Source of the DNA: Pseudomonas neustonica
GTDB lineage: Bacteria; Pseudomonadota; Gammaproteobacteria; Pseudomonadales; Pseudomonadaceae
DNA length: 64,000 bases
NCBI RefSeq assembly: GCF_003797945.1
Contig: NZ_RKKU01000008.1
Span: 62,001 to 126,000 of the forward strand
Reading direction: 5' to 3'
Positions 1 through 8,386 of the stretch are shown here, one piece after another. Below the pieces are notes generated by a model. It was not told the origin of the DNA. It worked only from the letters and a program-made list of their open reading frames with translations, and searched no databases. Every line of letters starts with the position of its first letter. Position 1 is the first letter of the stretch. The translations under genes and the position numbers were made by a program.

Positions 1-288
1 CGCCCAGCCAGCTATAGCCCGATCCACATGCCCAAAAACACCGCCGCTGGCGTGGTTATTGGCCTGTTGGGTGCGGTCTTCGGCTTTGCCATGGTTTGGC
101 ATATCTGGTGGCTGGCTGGTTTGAGCTTTATTGGCATGGTCGCCACCTTCATCGCTCGCAGCTACAACCAGGACGTTGATTACTACGTGCAGCCCGATGA
201 AATCGAGCGCATTGAAAGCCAGCATCACGCGCGCTTTGAAGCGCACGGTCAAACGCTGAACACCACCTCATTTGCAGAGCAGGTTTAA
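1..288 (+). CDS. cyoB: Cytochrome o ubiquinol oxidase subunit I, C-terminal end (partial)
   Basis: The reading frame is open from base 1 and ends at TAA 286-288, giving the last 95 residues of a protein that starts outside the window. It opens with [10 protein letters not shown], the conserved sequence before the last membrane segments of CyoB, followed by a hydrophobic stretch rich in Trp ([10 protein letters not shown]) and a polar tail. CyoB is the haem-copper catalytic subunit of cytochrome bo3, which oxidises ubiquinol, reduces oxygen and pumps protons. The catalytic His ligands lie upstream and cannot be checked. cyoC follows after 3 bp, so this is the normal cyoABCDE order. Confidence 0.93.
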   Translation, partial: RPASYSPIHMPKNTAAGVVIGLLGAVFGFAMVWHIWWLAGLSFIGMVATFIARSYNQDVDYYVQPDEIERIESQHHARFEAHGQTLNTTSFAEQV

Positions 289-291
289 ACC

Positions 292-912
292 ATGTCGACG
301 GATGTAATGAGTTCCCATCACGCCGCAGGCCATGACCACGAGCATGACCACGACAGCGGCGGCAACACGGTATTCGGTTTCTGGTTGTACCTGATGACCG
401 ACTGCGTGCTCTTTGCCAGTGTATTTGCTACCTACGCGGTGTTGGTCAACCACACCGCCGGTGGCCCCAGCGGCAAGGACATTTTTGAATTGCCCTATGT
501 GCTGGGCGAAACCTTCCTGCTGTTGATCAGTAGCTGCACCTACGGCTTCTCCATGCTGGCAGCCCATCGTGGCGCCAAGAGCCAGGCGCTGGCCTGGCTG
601 GGTGCGACCTTCCTGCTTGGCGCCGGATTCATCGGCATGGAGATCAACGAGTTTCATCATTTGATCGTTGAAGGTTTTGGCCCTGATCGCAGCGCCTTTC
701 TATCGTCGTTCTTTACCCTGGTCGGCATGCATGGTCTGCACGTCACCGCGGGTCTGGTCTGGATGCTGGTACTGATGGCGCAGATCAAGACCCGTGGCCT
801 GACCAGTCAAAACAACACGCGCCTGATGTGCCTGAGTCTGTTCTGGCACTTCCTGGATATCGTCTGGATCTGCGTGTTTACCATTGTCTATCTGATGGGA
901 GTTGCCGCATGA
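292..912 (+). CDS. cyoC: Cytochrome o ubiquinol oxidase subunit III
   Basis: A 206-residue membrane protein of the haem-copper oxidase subunit III family with about five membrane segments. The N-terminus is soluble and rich in His (HDHEHDHD, about residues 14-21), then [23 protein letters not shown] forms the first helix. The motif [16 protein letters not shown] (around 140-155) and the C-terminal [17 protein letters not shown] are typical of CyoC. The subunit has no redox centre and stabilises subunit I. The ATG lies 3 bp after the cyoB stop, and the stop overlaps the cyoD start as ATGA, which suggests translational coupling. Confidence 0.96.
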   Translation: MSTDVMSSHHAAGHDHEHDHDSGGNTVFGFWLYLMTDCVLFASVFATYAVLVNHTAGGPSGKDIFELPYVLGETFLLLISSCTYGFSMLAAHRGAKSQALAWLGATFLLGAGFIGMEINEFHHLIVEGFGPDRSAFLSSFFTLVGMHGLHVTAGLVWMLVLMAQIKTRGLTSQNNTRLMCLSLFWHFLDIVWICVFTIVYLMGVAA

Positions 913-1247
913 GTCACGCATCTACTGAGACCGGCGCAGGGCACGGCAGTTACGGGTCTTACGCGATTGGTTTTGTGCTGTCGGTGATCCTCACAGTGAT
1001 CCCGTTCGGCATGGTCATGAGTGGTAATTTCAGCCGCGAGACGGCACTGATCAGCATGCTGGTCATGGGCGTTGTACAGATTGTGGTGCATCTGGTGTGC
1101 TTCCTGCACATGAACACCTCCTCGGAAGGCCGGTGGAATCTGTTGGCCTTCCTGTTCACCGTACTGATTATCGTCATGCTGGTGGGCTTGGCCATCTGGA
1201 TCATGGTCAACGCCGACATGTTGATGATGCCCTGGATGTTCAAGTGA
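909..1247 (+). CDS. cyoD: Cytochrome o ubiquinol oxidase subunit IV
   Basis: A 112-residue protein with three predicted membrane helices, the usual size and topology of CyoD, the small accessory subunit of cytochrome bo3. The motif [13 protein letters not shown] in the middle helix is the family hallmark. I chose the ATG at 909 because it overlaps the cyoC stop by four bases and gives the normal CyoD length; a longer frame exists upstream but only re-reads cyoC. The stop TGA in turn overlaps the GTG start of cyoE. Confidence 0.95.
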   Translation: MSHASTETGAGHGSYGSYAIGFVLSVILTVIPFGMVMSGNFSRETALISMLVMGVVQIVVHLVCFLHMNTSSEGRWNLLAFLFTVLIIVMLVGLAIWIMVNADMLMMPWMFK

Positions 1248-2134
1248 AGCTAAAACGCTATCTGTTGATCACCAAGCCGGGGATCATCTTCGGCAACCTG
1301 ATCGCGGTGGCCGGGGGATACTTCCTCGCAGCGCAGGGGCAGATTGATCTGACCCTGCTGCTGGCCACCGTGGTTGGTTTGTCGTTGGTGGTTGCCAGTG
1401 GCTGCGTGATGAACAACTGCATCGACCGCGATATCGACGGCCACATGCAGCGCACCCGCGAGCGGGTTCTGGTCACCGGGCAGATTTCCTTGCTCGCGGC
1501 CATGACCCATGGCCTAGTGCTGGGCGTGGCCGGCTTTGGCCTGCTGTGGTGGTTCACTACCCCCATCGCTACCTTGCTGGCGGCCTTTGGTTACATTATC
1601 TATGTGGGCTTCTACAGCCTTTGGCTAAAGCGCACCTCGGTCTACGGCACGCTGGTGGGCAGTCTCTCCGGCGCGATGCCACCGGTAGTAGGCTACTGCG
1701 CCGTCACCGGTCAGTTTGATACCGGCGCCGCCTTGTTGCTGCTGATCTTTTGCCTGTGGCAAATGCCGCATTCCTACGCGATCGCGATTTTCCGCTTTGA
1801 CGATTACAGCGCCGCGGGGATACCGGTGTTGCCGGTAAAAGAAGGCATCAAGGTCGCCAAACAGCATATCGTCTGGTACATAGTGGCGTTTGCTGGCGCA
1901 GCACTGATGCTGTCGCTCTCCGGCTTTGCCGGTTACGGCTATCTGGTGATTGCGCTGCTGGTGAGCATCTGGTGGCTGGTTATCGCGCTGTCGGGCTACA
2001 AGCAGGAAGTGGACGATAAGGTGTGGGCGCGCAAGTTGTTCGGCTTCTCGATTATCGCCATTACCGCGCTGAGTCTGATGATGTCGATCGACTTTCGGGT
2101 GTTGCCCACGCAGGCACTGTTCGCTGCGCTCTGA
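1244..2134 (+). CDS. cyoE: Protohaem IX farnesyltransferase (haem O synthase)
   Basis: A 296-residue UbiA-family prenyltransferase that attaches farnesyl to haem B to make haem O, the cofactor of the bo3 oxidase encoded just upstream. The first Asp-rich motif is [19 protein letters not shown] (about residues 45-65), which binds Mg-diphosphate, and [20 protein letters not shown] is the next conserved loop. The rest is a bundle of about eight to nine membrane helices. I chose the GTG at 1244 because it overlaps the cyoD stop and leads into [18 protein letters not shown], the family's normal N-terminus. This is the last gene of the operon; a strong terminator follows. Confidence 0.95.
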   Translation: MKLKRYLLITKPGIIFGNLIAVAGGYFLAAQGQIDLTLLLATVVGLSLVVASGCVMNNCIDRDIDGHMQRTRERVLVTGQISLLAAMTHGLVLGVAGFGLLWWFTTPIATLLAAFGYIIYVGFYSLWLKRTSVYGTLVGSLSGAMPPVVGYCAVTGQFDTGAALLLLIFCLWQMPHSYAIAIFRFDDYSAAGIPVLPVKEGIKVAKQHIVWYIVAFAGAALMLSLSGFAGYGYLVIALLVSIWWLVIALSGYKQEVDDKVWARKLFGFSIIAITALSLMMSIDFRVLPTQALFAAL

Positions 2135-2150
2135 TTCTGTGTCTGGCATT

Positions 2151-2188
2151 ACAACAACCCTCGCCACGTGCGGGGGTTGTTGTTTTTA
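2151..2188 (+). terminator. Rho-independent terminator after cyoE
   Basis: A 14-base stem (2151-2164 with 2170-2183, one T-G mismatch) with a 5-base loop, ending in a run of T. It lies 17 bp after the cyoE stop and closes the cyo operon. It also lies just beyond the stop of the convergent hydrolase gene. Confidence 0.85.
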
Positions 2189-2197
2189 GCTCTCCAG

Positions 2198-3166
2198 TCA
2201 GACCGCTAGAAACGCCAGCATGGCCGCATTAACATCGGCGGTCGCCTCGCTTTGAATCCAGTGCCCCTTGCCCTGCAGCATTTTAATCTGCACATGGGGT
2301 AAGCGATCACTCATCATCTCCCGTAGCTTGTTTTCACTTGCGCCCTGAATGGTCATATCGGCGCTGCCAACAATGAACAATACCGGGCAGGTGATCGGGC
2401 TATCGCGCCAAGGCAGCATCAGTCGCCAGTTTTCATCAAAATTGCGGTAGTAATTGATGCCGCCGGCGAAGCCGCTGTGGCGGTAAGCATCAATGTAGTA
2501 ATTCAACGCCTCATCGGTCACCCAGTCCGGCTGCTCGGTGGGCTTGCCCAGGCGACCAATCCAGCCGCCTCCTTCCTTGGTAGAACGGCCCAACAGGGGA
2601 GGGTCGCGCGGTGTATCCGGTGAGCAGTAAAGCGCACGCAGAATGCCCTCAGGATCGGCATCGAACTCGGCTTCCGCGACCCCAGGCTGCTGAAAGTAAA
2701 TCTGGTAGAAAAAGTTCTCGCCAAAATACCCACGCAAAAACTCAATCGGCGGAACGTCGGCCACCGGCCGCAGCGGCACACTCATATTGATCAGTCGCGA
2801 CACCATCTCTGGATGACGCTGGACGAACTGCCAGCAGTTGATCGCGCCCCAGTCGTGACCGATCAGCAACACCGGCTCACCCGCGTTGGCTTGCTCTACC
2901 AGCTCCTGCATAAAGGCGCAGATGCGCACCACGTTGTAGTCACTGATCTCGGGCAAAGACGCGGTCTCGCCAAAGCCCGGCATATCCGGTGCTACGGCCC
3001 GATAACCGGCGTTAGCCAAGGCAACCATCTGCTCACGCCAGCAGTACCAGCACTCCGGCCAACCATGAATAAAGAGGGCAGCCGGGCCTTCGCCAAGTGT
3101 CGCCACGCGCGTTTGCAGACCTGTGATCTGCCAGGTTTCCAGAGCGATGTCATTGACGCTGTACAT
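2198..3166 (-). CDS. Alpha/beta hydrolase, epoxide-hydrolase-like
   Basis: A 322-residue alpha/beta hydrolase. It has the oxyanion-hole motif HGWPE (about residue 34), the nucleophile elbow GHDWG (about 103-107, Asp as nucleophile) and a C-terminal GKGHWIQ carrying the catalytic His. An Asp nucleophile flanked by HGWPE and W is the pattern of soluble epoxide hydrolases, which open epoxides to diols through an ester intermediate; related haloalkane dehalogenases share the fold. The cap region has several Tyr that could be the epoxide-activating pair (for example NYYIDAYRHSGF). No signal peptide is seen, so it is probably cytoplasmic. It stands alone, convergent with cyoE. The substrate cannot be told. 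Confidence 0.85.
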   Translation of the reverse strand: MYSVNDIALETWQITGLQTRVATLGEGPAALFIHGWPECWYCWREQMVALANAGYRAVAPDMPGFGETASLPEISDYNVVRICAFMQELVEQANAGEPVLLIGHDWGAINCWQFVQRHPEMVSRLINMSVPLRPVADVPPIEFLRGYFGENFFYQIYFQQPGVAEAEFDADPEGILRALYCSPDTPRDPPLLGRSTKEGGGWIGRLGKPTEQPDWVTDEALNYYIDAYRHSGFAGGINYYRNFDENWRLMLPWRDSPITCPVLFIVGSADMTIQGASENKLREMMSDRLPHVQIKMLQGKGHWIQSEATADVNAAMLAFLAV

Positions 3167-3300
3167 CAGGCTTCCTTATTTTCAGCTGCCGATTGGCGAA
3201 GGTATCTGAGTACCGCAGCGCTCGCGGCTGGGTCAAGACCTACATCCTTGTTGAATATCGCGTTATGGAAATCACTGAGGTCAGGGTGGGGCTTGTTAAA

Positions 3301-3315
3301 TGTTATGTTATAACT
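3301..3315 (+). promoter_or_regulatory. Zur-box-like operator upstream of the COG0523 gene
   Basis: The sequence TGTTATGTTATAACT matches the gammaproteobacterial Zur consensus TGTTATANTATAACA (recalled from the literature) at 12 of 14 defined positions. It ends 51 bp before the start of a COG0523 GTPase, a class often repressed by Zur with zinc. The match is by eye only. Confidence 0.55.
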
Positions 3316-3366
3316 ATAATTGCGCTCGTCTTTCTGACTTCAACTACCTGACTGGACTATTCCCTA

Positions 3367-4578
3367 ATGCCTGATCGACTCCCCGTAACCGTGCTCTCCG
3401 GCTTTCTAGGTGCCGGTAAGAGCACACTGCTGAACCAGATATTGAAGAATCGCGAAGGGCTCAAGGTCGCGGTTATCGTTAATGATATGAGCGAGATCAA
3501 CATCGATGGCGGCGAAGTACAGCGCGACGTCAGTCTCAATCGCGCTGAAGAAAAGCTGGTGGAGATGAGCAACGGTTGTATCTGCTGCACGCTGCGCGAA
3601 GACCTGCTGGAGGAAGTAGGGCGCCTGGCAAAAGAGGGACGCTTTGATTATCTGCTGATTGAGTCAACCGGCATTTCTGAGCCGCTCCCGGTTGCCGAGA
3701 CCTTTACCTTCCGCGACGAAAACGACACCGCACTGGCGGATATCGCGCGGCTCGATACCATGGTGACCGTGGTAGATGGGCTGAGCTTTCTTGCGGATTA
3801 CCAACAATCCGAGAGCCTGCAGAGCAGGGGAGAGACGCTGGGCGAGGATGACGAGCGCTCGATTACTGACCTGCTGGTAGAGCAGGTCGAGTTTGCCGAT
3901 GTGCTACTGATCAGCAAAGCAGACCTGATTTCCCAGGCCGCGCGTGAAGAGCTAGCCGCCATCCTGCGCGGGCTCAATCGTCACGCGAAAATCATTCCCA
4001 TGGTCATGGGCCAAGTGCCCCTGAAGGAGATACTCAACACCGGCCGTTTTGACTTTGATCGCGCCGCACAAGCACCCGGCTGGCTGCAGGAGCTGCGCGG
4101 GGAGCACGTACCGGAAACCGAGGAGTACGGCATCGCTTCGACCGTTTACCGCGCGCACAAACCCTTCCACCCGCAACGCTTTTACGACTTTATCAGCAGT
4201 GAATGGAAGAACGGGCGCTTGCTGCGCTCCAAAGGTTTTTTCTGGCTGGCGAGCAAGTGGCACGAAGCGGGGAGCTGGTCTCAGGCTGGAAGCCTCATGC
4301 GCTATGGCTTAGCGGGTCGCTGGTGGCGCTTTGTCGATCGCAAGCACTGGCCGCAAGATGCCGACACCCTGCAGGAGATCATGAAGCACTGGCGCCCGGA
4401 GACCGGTGACTGTCGGCAGGAGCTGGTCTTTATTGGGCAGGGCCTGGACGTTGCCAGGTTAAATGCGGACCTGGATGCCTGTTTGCTGACAGATGAAGAA
4501 GAACAACGTAGCCGTGAATACTGGCTAACGCATGCTGATCCTTTTGGTGATTGGACGCAGCAAGCTGCCGCGCACTAA
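3367..4578 (+). CDS. COG0523 family GTPase, probable zinc metallochaperone
   Basis: A 403-residue G3E-family P-loop GTPase of the CobW/COG0523 group. The Walker A is GFLGAGKST (about residues 12-20), the metal-binding motif is CICC (C-x-C-C, about 72-75), the Walker B region is [12 protein letters not shown], and the base-recognition motif is SKAD (the family usually has NKxD or SKxD). A CobW C-terminal domain follows (about 255-380). Members hand metal ions to client enzymes in a GTP-dependent way. No His-rich tail is present, unlike cobalt-dedicated CobW. With the Zur-like box upstream and no cobalamin genes nearby, a role in zinc starvation (ZigA/YciC type) is the best inference. Confidence 0.85.
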   Translation: MPDRLPVTVLSGFLGAGKSTLLNQILKNREGLKVAVIVNDMSEINIDGGEVQRDVSLNRAEEKLVEMSNGCICCTLREDLLEEVGRLAKEGRFDYLLIESTGISEPLPVAETFTFRDENDTALADIARLDTMVTVVDGLSFLADYQQSESLQSRGETLGEDDERSITDLLVEQVEFADVLLISKADLISQAAREELAAILRGLNRHAKIIPMVMGQVPLKEILNTGRFDFDRAAQAPGWLQELRGEHVPETEEYGIASTVYRAHKPFHPQRFYDFISSEWKNGRLLRSKGFFWLASKWHEAGSWSQAGSLMRYGLAGRWWRFVDRKHWPQDADTLQEIMKHWRPETGDCRQELVFIGQGLDVARLNADLDACLLTDEEEQRSREYWLTHADPFGDWTQQAAAH

Positions 4579-4721
4579 GTCTACTCGTGCTACAACTGCT
4601 CGAACGCGCCCGGATCTGGTTATGGACGGGCGCACGGCGCGGTGATTTCTCTGGTCTGGGCGTATACTCTAGCAATCTGCGTATTCCGGCCAATGTCTTA
4701 CAAAGGCAGACTAGGTAAATC

Positions 4722-5966
4722 ATGAGTGAGAGCTTCAATAGTATGACCGGCGTTGCAGCGGCGCTTGGCATAGGCATGCTGGTAGGCTTCGAACGGGAGC
4801 GGCGCAAAGGGCAGGGTGAGAGCCGCGCCAGCGCAGGATTGCGCACTTTCACCATAAGCGCATTACTAGGTTATGTGGCGATCAAGGTTGGTGGCGCTTT
4901 ACTTTTGGCCATCGCAGCAGGCGGCCTGGCGTTGCTGGTTGCCGTCGCTTACTGGCGTAGTCAGAGCAAAGATCCAGGCCTGACTAGTGAAGTTGCGCTA
5001 ATAACCGTGCTGGTGCTGGGGGCTCTATGCAGTACCGAGCCGCGGCTAGCCATCGCACTGGGGGTAATAGTTGCCGGGTTGCTGGCTTATCGACAAAAGC
5101 TGCACGATATTGCGCTTGGCCAGTTGACCGACGGAGAGATTCGCGACGGGCTGATCTTGCTAATCGCTGCGCTTGTATTGTTGCCCCTGGCTCCTGACCG
5201 CTATATCGATCCATACACCTCGATCAATCCCCACACAATATGGACCCTGACTGTTCTGCTATTAACGCTCGGCGCAGTTGGGCATATTGCCGTACGCATT
5301 CTGGGCACCCGTTACGGTTATGTCATCAGCGCAATTGCCTCAGGGTTTGCCTCCAGCACAGCGACCATAGCGGCGATGGGTAACTTTGTAGCCAGCCAGC
5401 CAGGCAACATCAGAACGTTAGCGGCGGCGGGCATTTTTTCCAATCTGGCCACCATGGCGCAGGTCGCCCTGATCCTTGGCGCCGTCGATATCAGCCTGTT
5501 GCGACCAATCTGGATTCCGCTGCTATGCGGGGCTGTAGCTACCGCGATCTACGGCCTGTGTCTGATGCGTTCGCCGCGCGATGGCGAGGTTAATGATGAG
5601 CCCGTCAAGGCTGAAGGCGCCTTCAGTCTCAAATTGGCCTTGATCGTGACGCTTACCATGACCGGCATTACGTTTCTTTCCGCCGTCATGCTCGACCAGT
5701 TCGGCCAGGCCGGAGTGATGATAACCGCAACATTGACTGGCTTTGCCGATGCTCATTCATCGACTGCCTCCATTGCAGCGCTCGCCAAGTCAGGTCAATT
5801 ACCGATTACTGCCATCGTAGCGCCAGCGCTTATCGCTGTGAGCAGCAACTCAGTAAGCAAATGCGTAGTTGCCTGGATAAGCGGCGGACGCCAGTTTGCG
5901 ATGTACGTGATCCCAGGTCAGGTGTTGCTCACGCTGGCGATGTGGCTGGGGGTATTATGGTCTTGA
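4722..5966 (+). CDS. MgtC/SapB-DUF4010 membrane protein
   Basis: A 414-residue polytopic membrane protein. Residues about 8-135 form an MgtC/SapB-like domain with the signature GIGMLVGFERERRKGQ; residues about 180-400 form the DUF4010 region with GFASSTATIAAMG and GFADAHSSTASIAAL. About a dozen hydrophobic helices are visible. The function of this fused family is not established; MgtC proteins have been linked to Mg limitation and to ATP synthase. The ATG at 4722 has a weak AGG about a dozen bases upstream. The gene stands alone and converges on the GGDEF-EAL gene. Confidence 0.85.
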   Translation: MSESFNSMTGVAAALGIGMLVGFERERRKGQGESRASAGLRTFTISALLGYVAIKVGGALLLAIAAGGLALLVAVAYWRSQSKDPGLTSEVALITVLVLGALCSTEPRLAIALGVIVAGLLAYRQKLHDIALGQLTDGEIRDGLILLIAALVLLPLAPDRYIDPYTSINPHTIWTLTVLLLTLGAVGHIAVRILGTRYGYVISAIASGFASSTATIAAMGNFVASQPGNIRTLAAAGIFSNLATMAQVALILGAVDISLLRPIWIPLLCGAVATAIYGLCLMRSPRDGEVNDEPVKAEGAFSLKLALIVTLTMTGITFLSAVMLDQFGQAGVMITATLTGFADAHSSTASIAALAKSGQLPITAIVAPALIAVSSNSVSKCVVAWISGGRQFAMYVIPGQVLLTLAMWLGVLWS

Positions 5967-6045
5967 AGCAAGAGGCAAGAGGCCAGCCATGAGATGGAGC
6001 ATAAACAGAGTTACCTTGACTGACGTCCTTTGATACCCTATTTAA

Positions 6046-6061
6046 CATAATATATATTATG
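6046..6061. other. 16-bp perfect AT-rich palindrome between convergent genes
   Basis: CATAATATATATTATG is a perfect 16-bp palindrome in the gap between the MgtC-like gene and the GGDEF-EAL gene, which face each other. It lacks the GC stem of a terminator. I can assign no function. Confidence 0.4.
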
Positions 6062-6132
6062 CGAAGTAATGCGTTTAGTCTGGCGATGCCATAGTGGCCA
6101 ATCTCCTTGCAGGATTGGCTGCTATCCAGAGA

Positions 6133-8028
6133 TCAGGAAGCGACTTGTGCATAACGCAAGAACTCGGCTGCTGGCATTGGCTTGGCAAAATAGTAACCCT
6201 GCCCATAGTCGCTGCCCAGCGATCTGAGTATGTCCTGGGTCTGTTGGTCCTCAATGCCTTCAGCTATGGTTTCCAGGTTCAAGCTGTGCGCCATTTGAAT
6301 CACTGCTTTGACGATAGCGAGGTTTTGTTCGTTCTCGTTGAGGTTGAGGACAAAGGATTTGTCGATCTTCAACTTGTCGACCTGAAAGCGCTGCAGATAA
6401 GACAGGTTCGAGTACCCGGTACCAAAATCATCAATTGCGAGTTTCACCCCTAACCGCTTTAGGCTTTTCAGCCTTTGCTGAAAACTGTCGGACTGCTCCA
6501 GAAGCATGGATTCAGTTAATTCGAGCTCCAGCATCGATGGCGCTAAACCGGTACTCTCAAGCGCTTTATGGATAATGCTCTCGAGGCTGCCACGCTGAAA
6601 TTGCACTGCGGAAAGGTTGACCGACACCACCAAGGCATCGCAGCCGCTGTTATGCCACTTGGCTGCTTCCTGGCACGCCTCATCCAGAACCCACTCGCCA
6701 ATCCCGGCAATCAACCCTGACTGTTCAGCAACTGTAATAAAAACATCTGGCCCCAGCAGGCCTCGTTGCGGATGCTGCCATCGCAGTAATGCTTCTGCGC
6801 CAATCAGTGCGTTGTTCTGCAATTGCACTATCGGTTGAAAGTATAAAACGAATTCACCACGCGCTAACGCTTGTCGCAGATCCTGCTCAAGGCCGAGACG
6901 TTCGTGGGTATTGGTGTTCATGCGCTCGTCGTACAAGCAGAATGTATCTCGGCCCATTAACTTAGCCTGCTGGGTGGCCAGCTCTGCCTTTTGCAGTAAG
7001 ACAGCAAAGTCATCACCGTCGCCTGGATAGAACGCGATGCCAATGGACAGCGACGTGCACAGCTGCATATCGCTCAAGAAAATAGGCTGGCTAGCAGCAT
7101 GCTGTATGCGCCGCGCAACCGCTATCGCCGTTTCTTCGCAATCCAGGTCGGAGAGGATTATAAGAAATTCGTCACCGCCCTGGCGGCTAACTGAGTCAAT
7201 ACCGCGAACGGTAAGCTCGAGCCTGCTGGCCACCTCTCTGATCAGCTCGTTACCGGCGGCATAGCCAAGTGAATCATTGATCGTCTTGAAGTTGTCGATG
7301 TCGACAAACAGCAGAGCAAGCTGACCACCCTGCCCCTTGGCGCGATCAATGGCTTGCTGTACCTGTATCTCGATTGCCTGCCGGTTAGGCAGGTCGGTCA
7401 ACGGATCATGGTCAGTCATGTGCGAGATACGTGCTTGTGAACTGCGGTAGCGCACCATCTCCTGATGCAGCTGGGTACGGGTGCAACGTAAATCACGCAG
7501 GAGTAAAGCAATTGCAACAGCAGCACCTATTAGAATGCTGCTGACCACCACAAGTCGGCCGACGCCTATCGCGACTGGCTCATAGACTTTAAGCTCTGTC
7601 ATTGATGCGTAAGTGATAATCGCTACAACGCTCAGCATTATGCCGGTGAGCAACAGGAACAAGCGTTGAGAAGCAACTGACCCTGCAACGGCCAGTATTA
7701 CAGGGAACGCCAGCAACGCGCCGCTATAGAGCCCCTGACTGTGCCACATCGACAGGCTAACGACAGCAGTAATGGACAACAGCACCATGGCTACCGGCAA
7801 ATCAACCAAGCCGAATCTCGTCAGCCGTGGCGCGAGCATGATGACAGCGATGGCTGTTAGCACTAAAGCCGTGTCAAACCACTGGCCAATGCTGATTGTA
7901 CGCAAAGCGATGACGACCAGAATGACTGCCTGCATATTTGCAATGAACCGTAATCGCTCAGCTTTTTGCGATTGTATCTTGCTGGCTAGCAGTGACTCCA
8001 AATCCTTTTCTAATTGCACCTCAGGCAT
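6133..8028 (-). CDS. Membrane-bound GGDEF-EAL protein (cyclic-di-GMP turnover)
   Basis: A 631-residue protein with an N-terminal membrane region of five to six helices (about residues 30-185), a GGDEF domain (about 210-370) and an EAL domain (about 385-625). The GGDEF motif is intact (RQGGDEF, near 283). The EAL domain keeps EALLRW, the TESMLLE segment, DDFGTGYSN and KIDKSFV, so the phosphodiesterase site also looks complete. It could therefore make or degrade cyclic-di-GMP. I chose the ATG at 8028 (MPEVQLEKDLE), with AAGGAAG upstream; a start at 8196 would add 56 residues that look unlike a domain. No recognisable ligand domain is seen besides the membrane bundle. Confidence 0.9.
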   Translation of the reverse strand: MPEVQLEKDLESLLASKIQSQKAERLRFIANMQAVILVVIALRTISIGQWFDTALVLTAIAVIMLAPRLTRFGLVDLPVAMVLLSITAVVSLSMWHSQGLYSGALLAFPVILAVAGSVASQRLFLLLTGIMLSVVAIITYASMTELKVYEPVAIGVGRLVVVSSILIGAAVAIALLLRDLRCTRTQLHQEMVRYRSSQARISHMTDHDPLTDLPNRQAIEIQVQQAIDRAKGQGGQLALLFVDIDNFKTINDSLGYAAGNELIREVASRLELTVRGIDSVSRQGGDEFLIILSDLDCEETAIAVARRIQHAASQPIFLSDMQLCTSLSIGIAFYPGDGDDFAVLLQKAELATQQAKLMGRDTFCLYDERMNTNTHERLGLEQDLRQALARGEFVLYFQPIVQLQNNALIGAEALLRWQHPQRGLLGPDVFITVAEQSGLIAGIGEWVLDEACQEAAKWHNSGCDALVVSVNLSAVQFQRGSLESIIHKALESTGLAPSMLELELTESMLLEQSDSFQQRLKSLKRLGVKLAIDDFGTGYSNLSYLQRFQVDKLKIDKSFVLNLNENEQNLAIVKAVIQMAHSLNLETIAEGIEDQQTQDILRSLGSDYGQGYYFAKPMPAAEFLRYAQVAS

Positions 8029-8206
8029 ACAGCGAAGGCTTCCTTGATGACGACGCTTGGTGGATCGAAGTACATCCAAACCGCGAACGCTAACCAATAG
8101 CATATAAAGTGCGCAAGCCCCTTTCTTGGGCGGCAAATGGTCTATGCAGAGCAAACCTATATAGAATGCGGCTTTGTGCCAAATAATGGGCGTCAAAATA
8201 AAGTTA

Positions 8207-8228
8207 AATGGTTTGCTAGCAAACCATT
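8207..8228. promoter_or_regulatory. 22-bp perfect palindrome, candidate operator
   Basis: The half-site AATGGTTTGCT is followed directly by its exact reverse complement. It lies between divergent promoters, as expected of an operator for a dimeric regulator. No T run follows, so it is unlikely to be a terminator. Confidence 0.5.
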
Positions 8229-8306
8229 CGTTAGCAGTGGCTGGTTAGCAGATTTGCTTTTACCGGTTGCGGATTTGCACAAAGCTGCGGAAGATTAGGG
8301 CTACGT

Positions 8307-8354
8307 TACGCGCGAAGACACCGGTTCAACTACGCGCGAAGACACCGGTTCAAC
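8307..8354 (+). repeat. Two perfect tandem copies of a 24-bp unit
   Basis: The unit starts TACGCGCGAAGACACC and ends GGTTCAAC; copies occupy 8307-8330 and 8331-8354 with no mismatch. The pair lies 33 bp before the amidohydrolase start, in its leader. Exact identity suggests a recent slip or duplication. Confidence 0.9.
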
Positions 8355-8386
8355 GTCGAATAAATACAAGAATAAGAGAATCAAGA

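Larger units (their letters stand above)
8029..8386. other. Divergent intergenic region with palindrome and tandem repeat
   Basis: This gap between the divergent GGDEF-EAL and M20 amidohydrolase genes holds a 22-bp palindrome (8207-8228) and two tandem copies of a 24-bp sequence (8307-8354), listed separately. Promoters for both genes should lie here, but I cannot place them with confidence. Open frames across it look like chance. Confidence 0.5.

Noticed and set aside
6094-6453. A 119-codon frame starting by the 16-bp palindrome
   Set aside because: It lies opposite the EAL domain and has no features of its own.
8307-8354. Tandem 24-bp repeats as a CRISPR array
   Set aside because: Only two copies with no spacer between them and no cas gene in the window.
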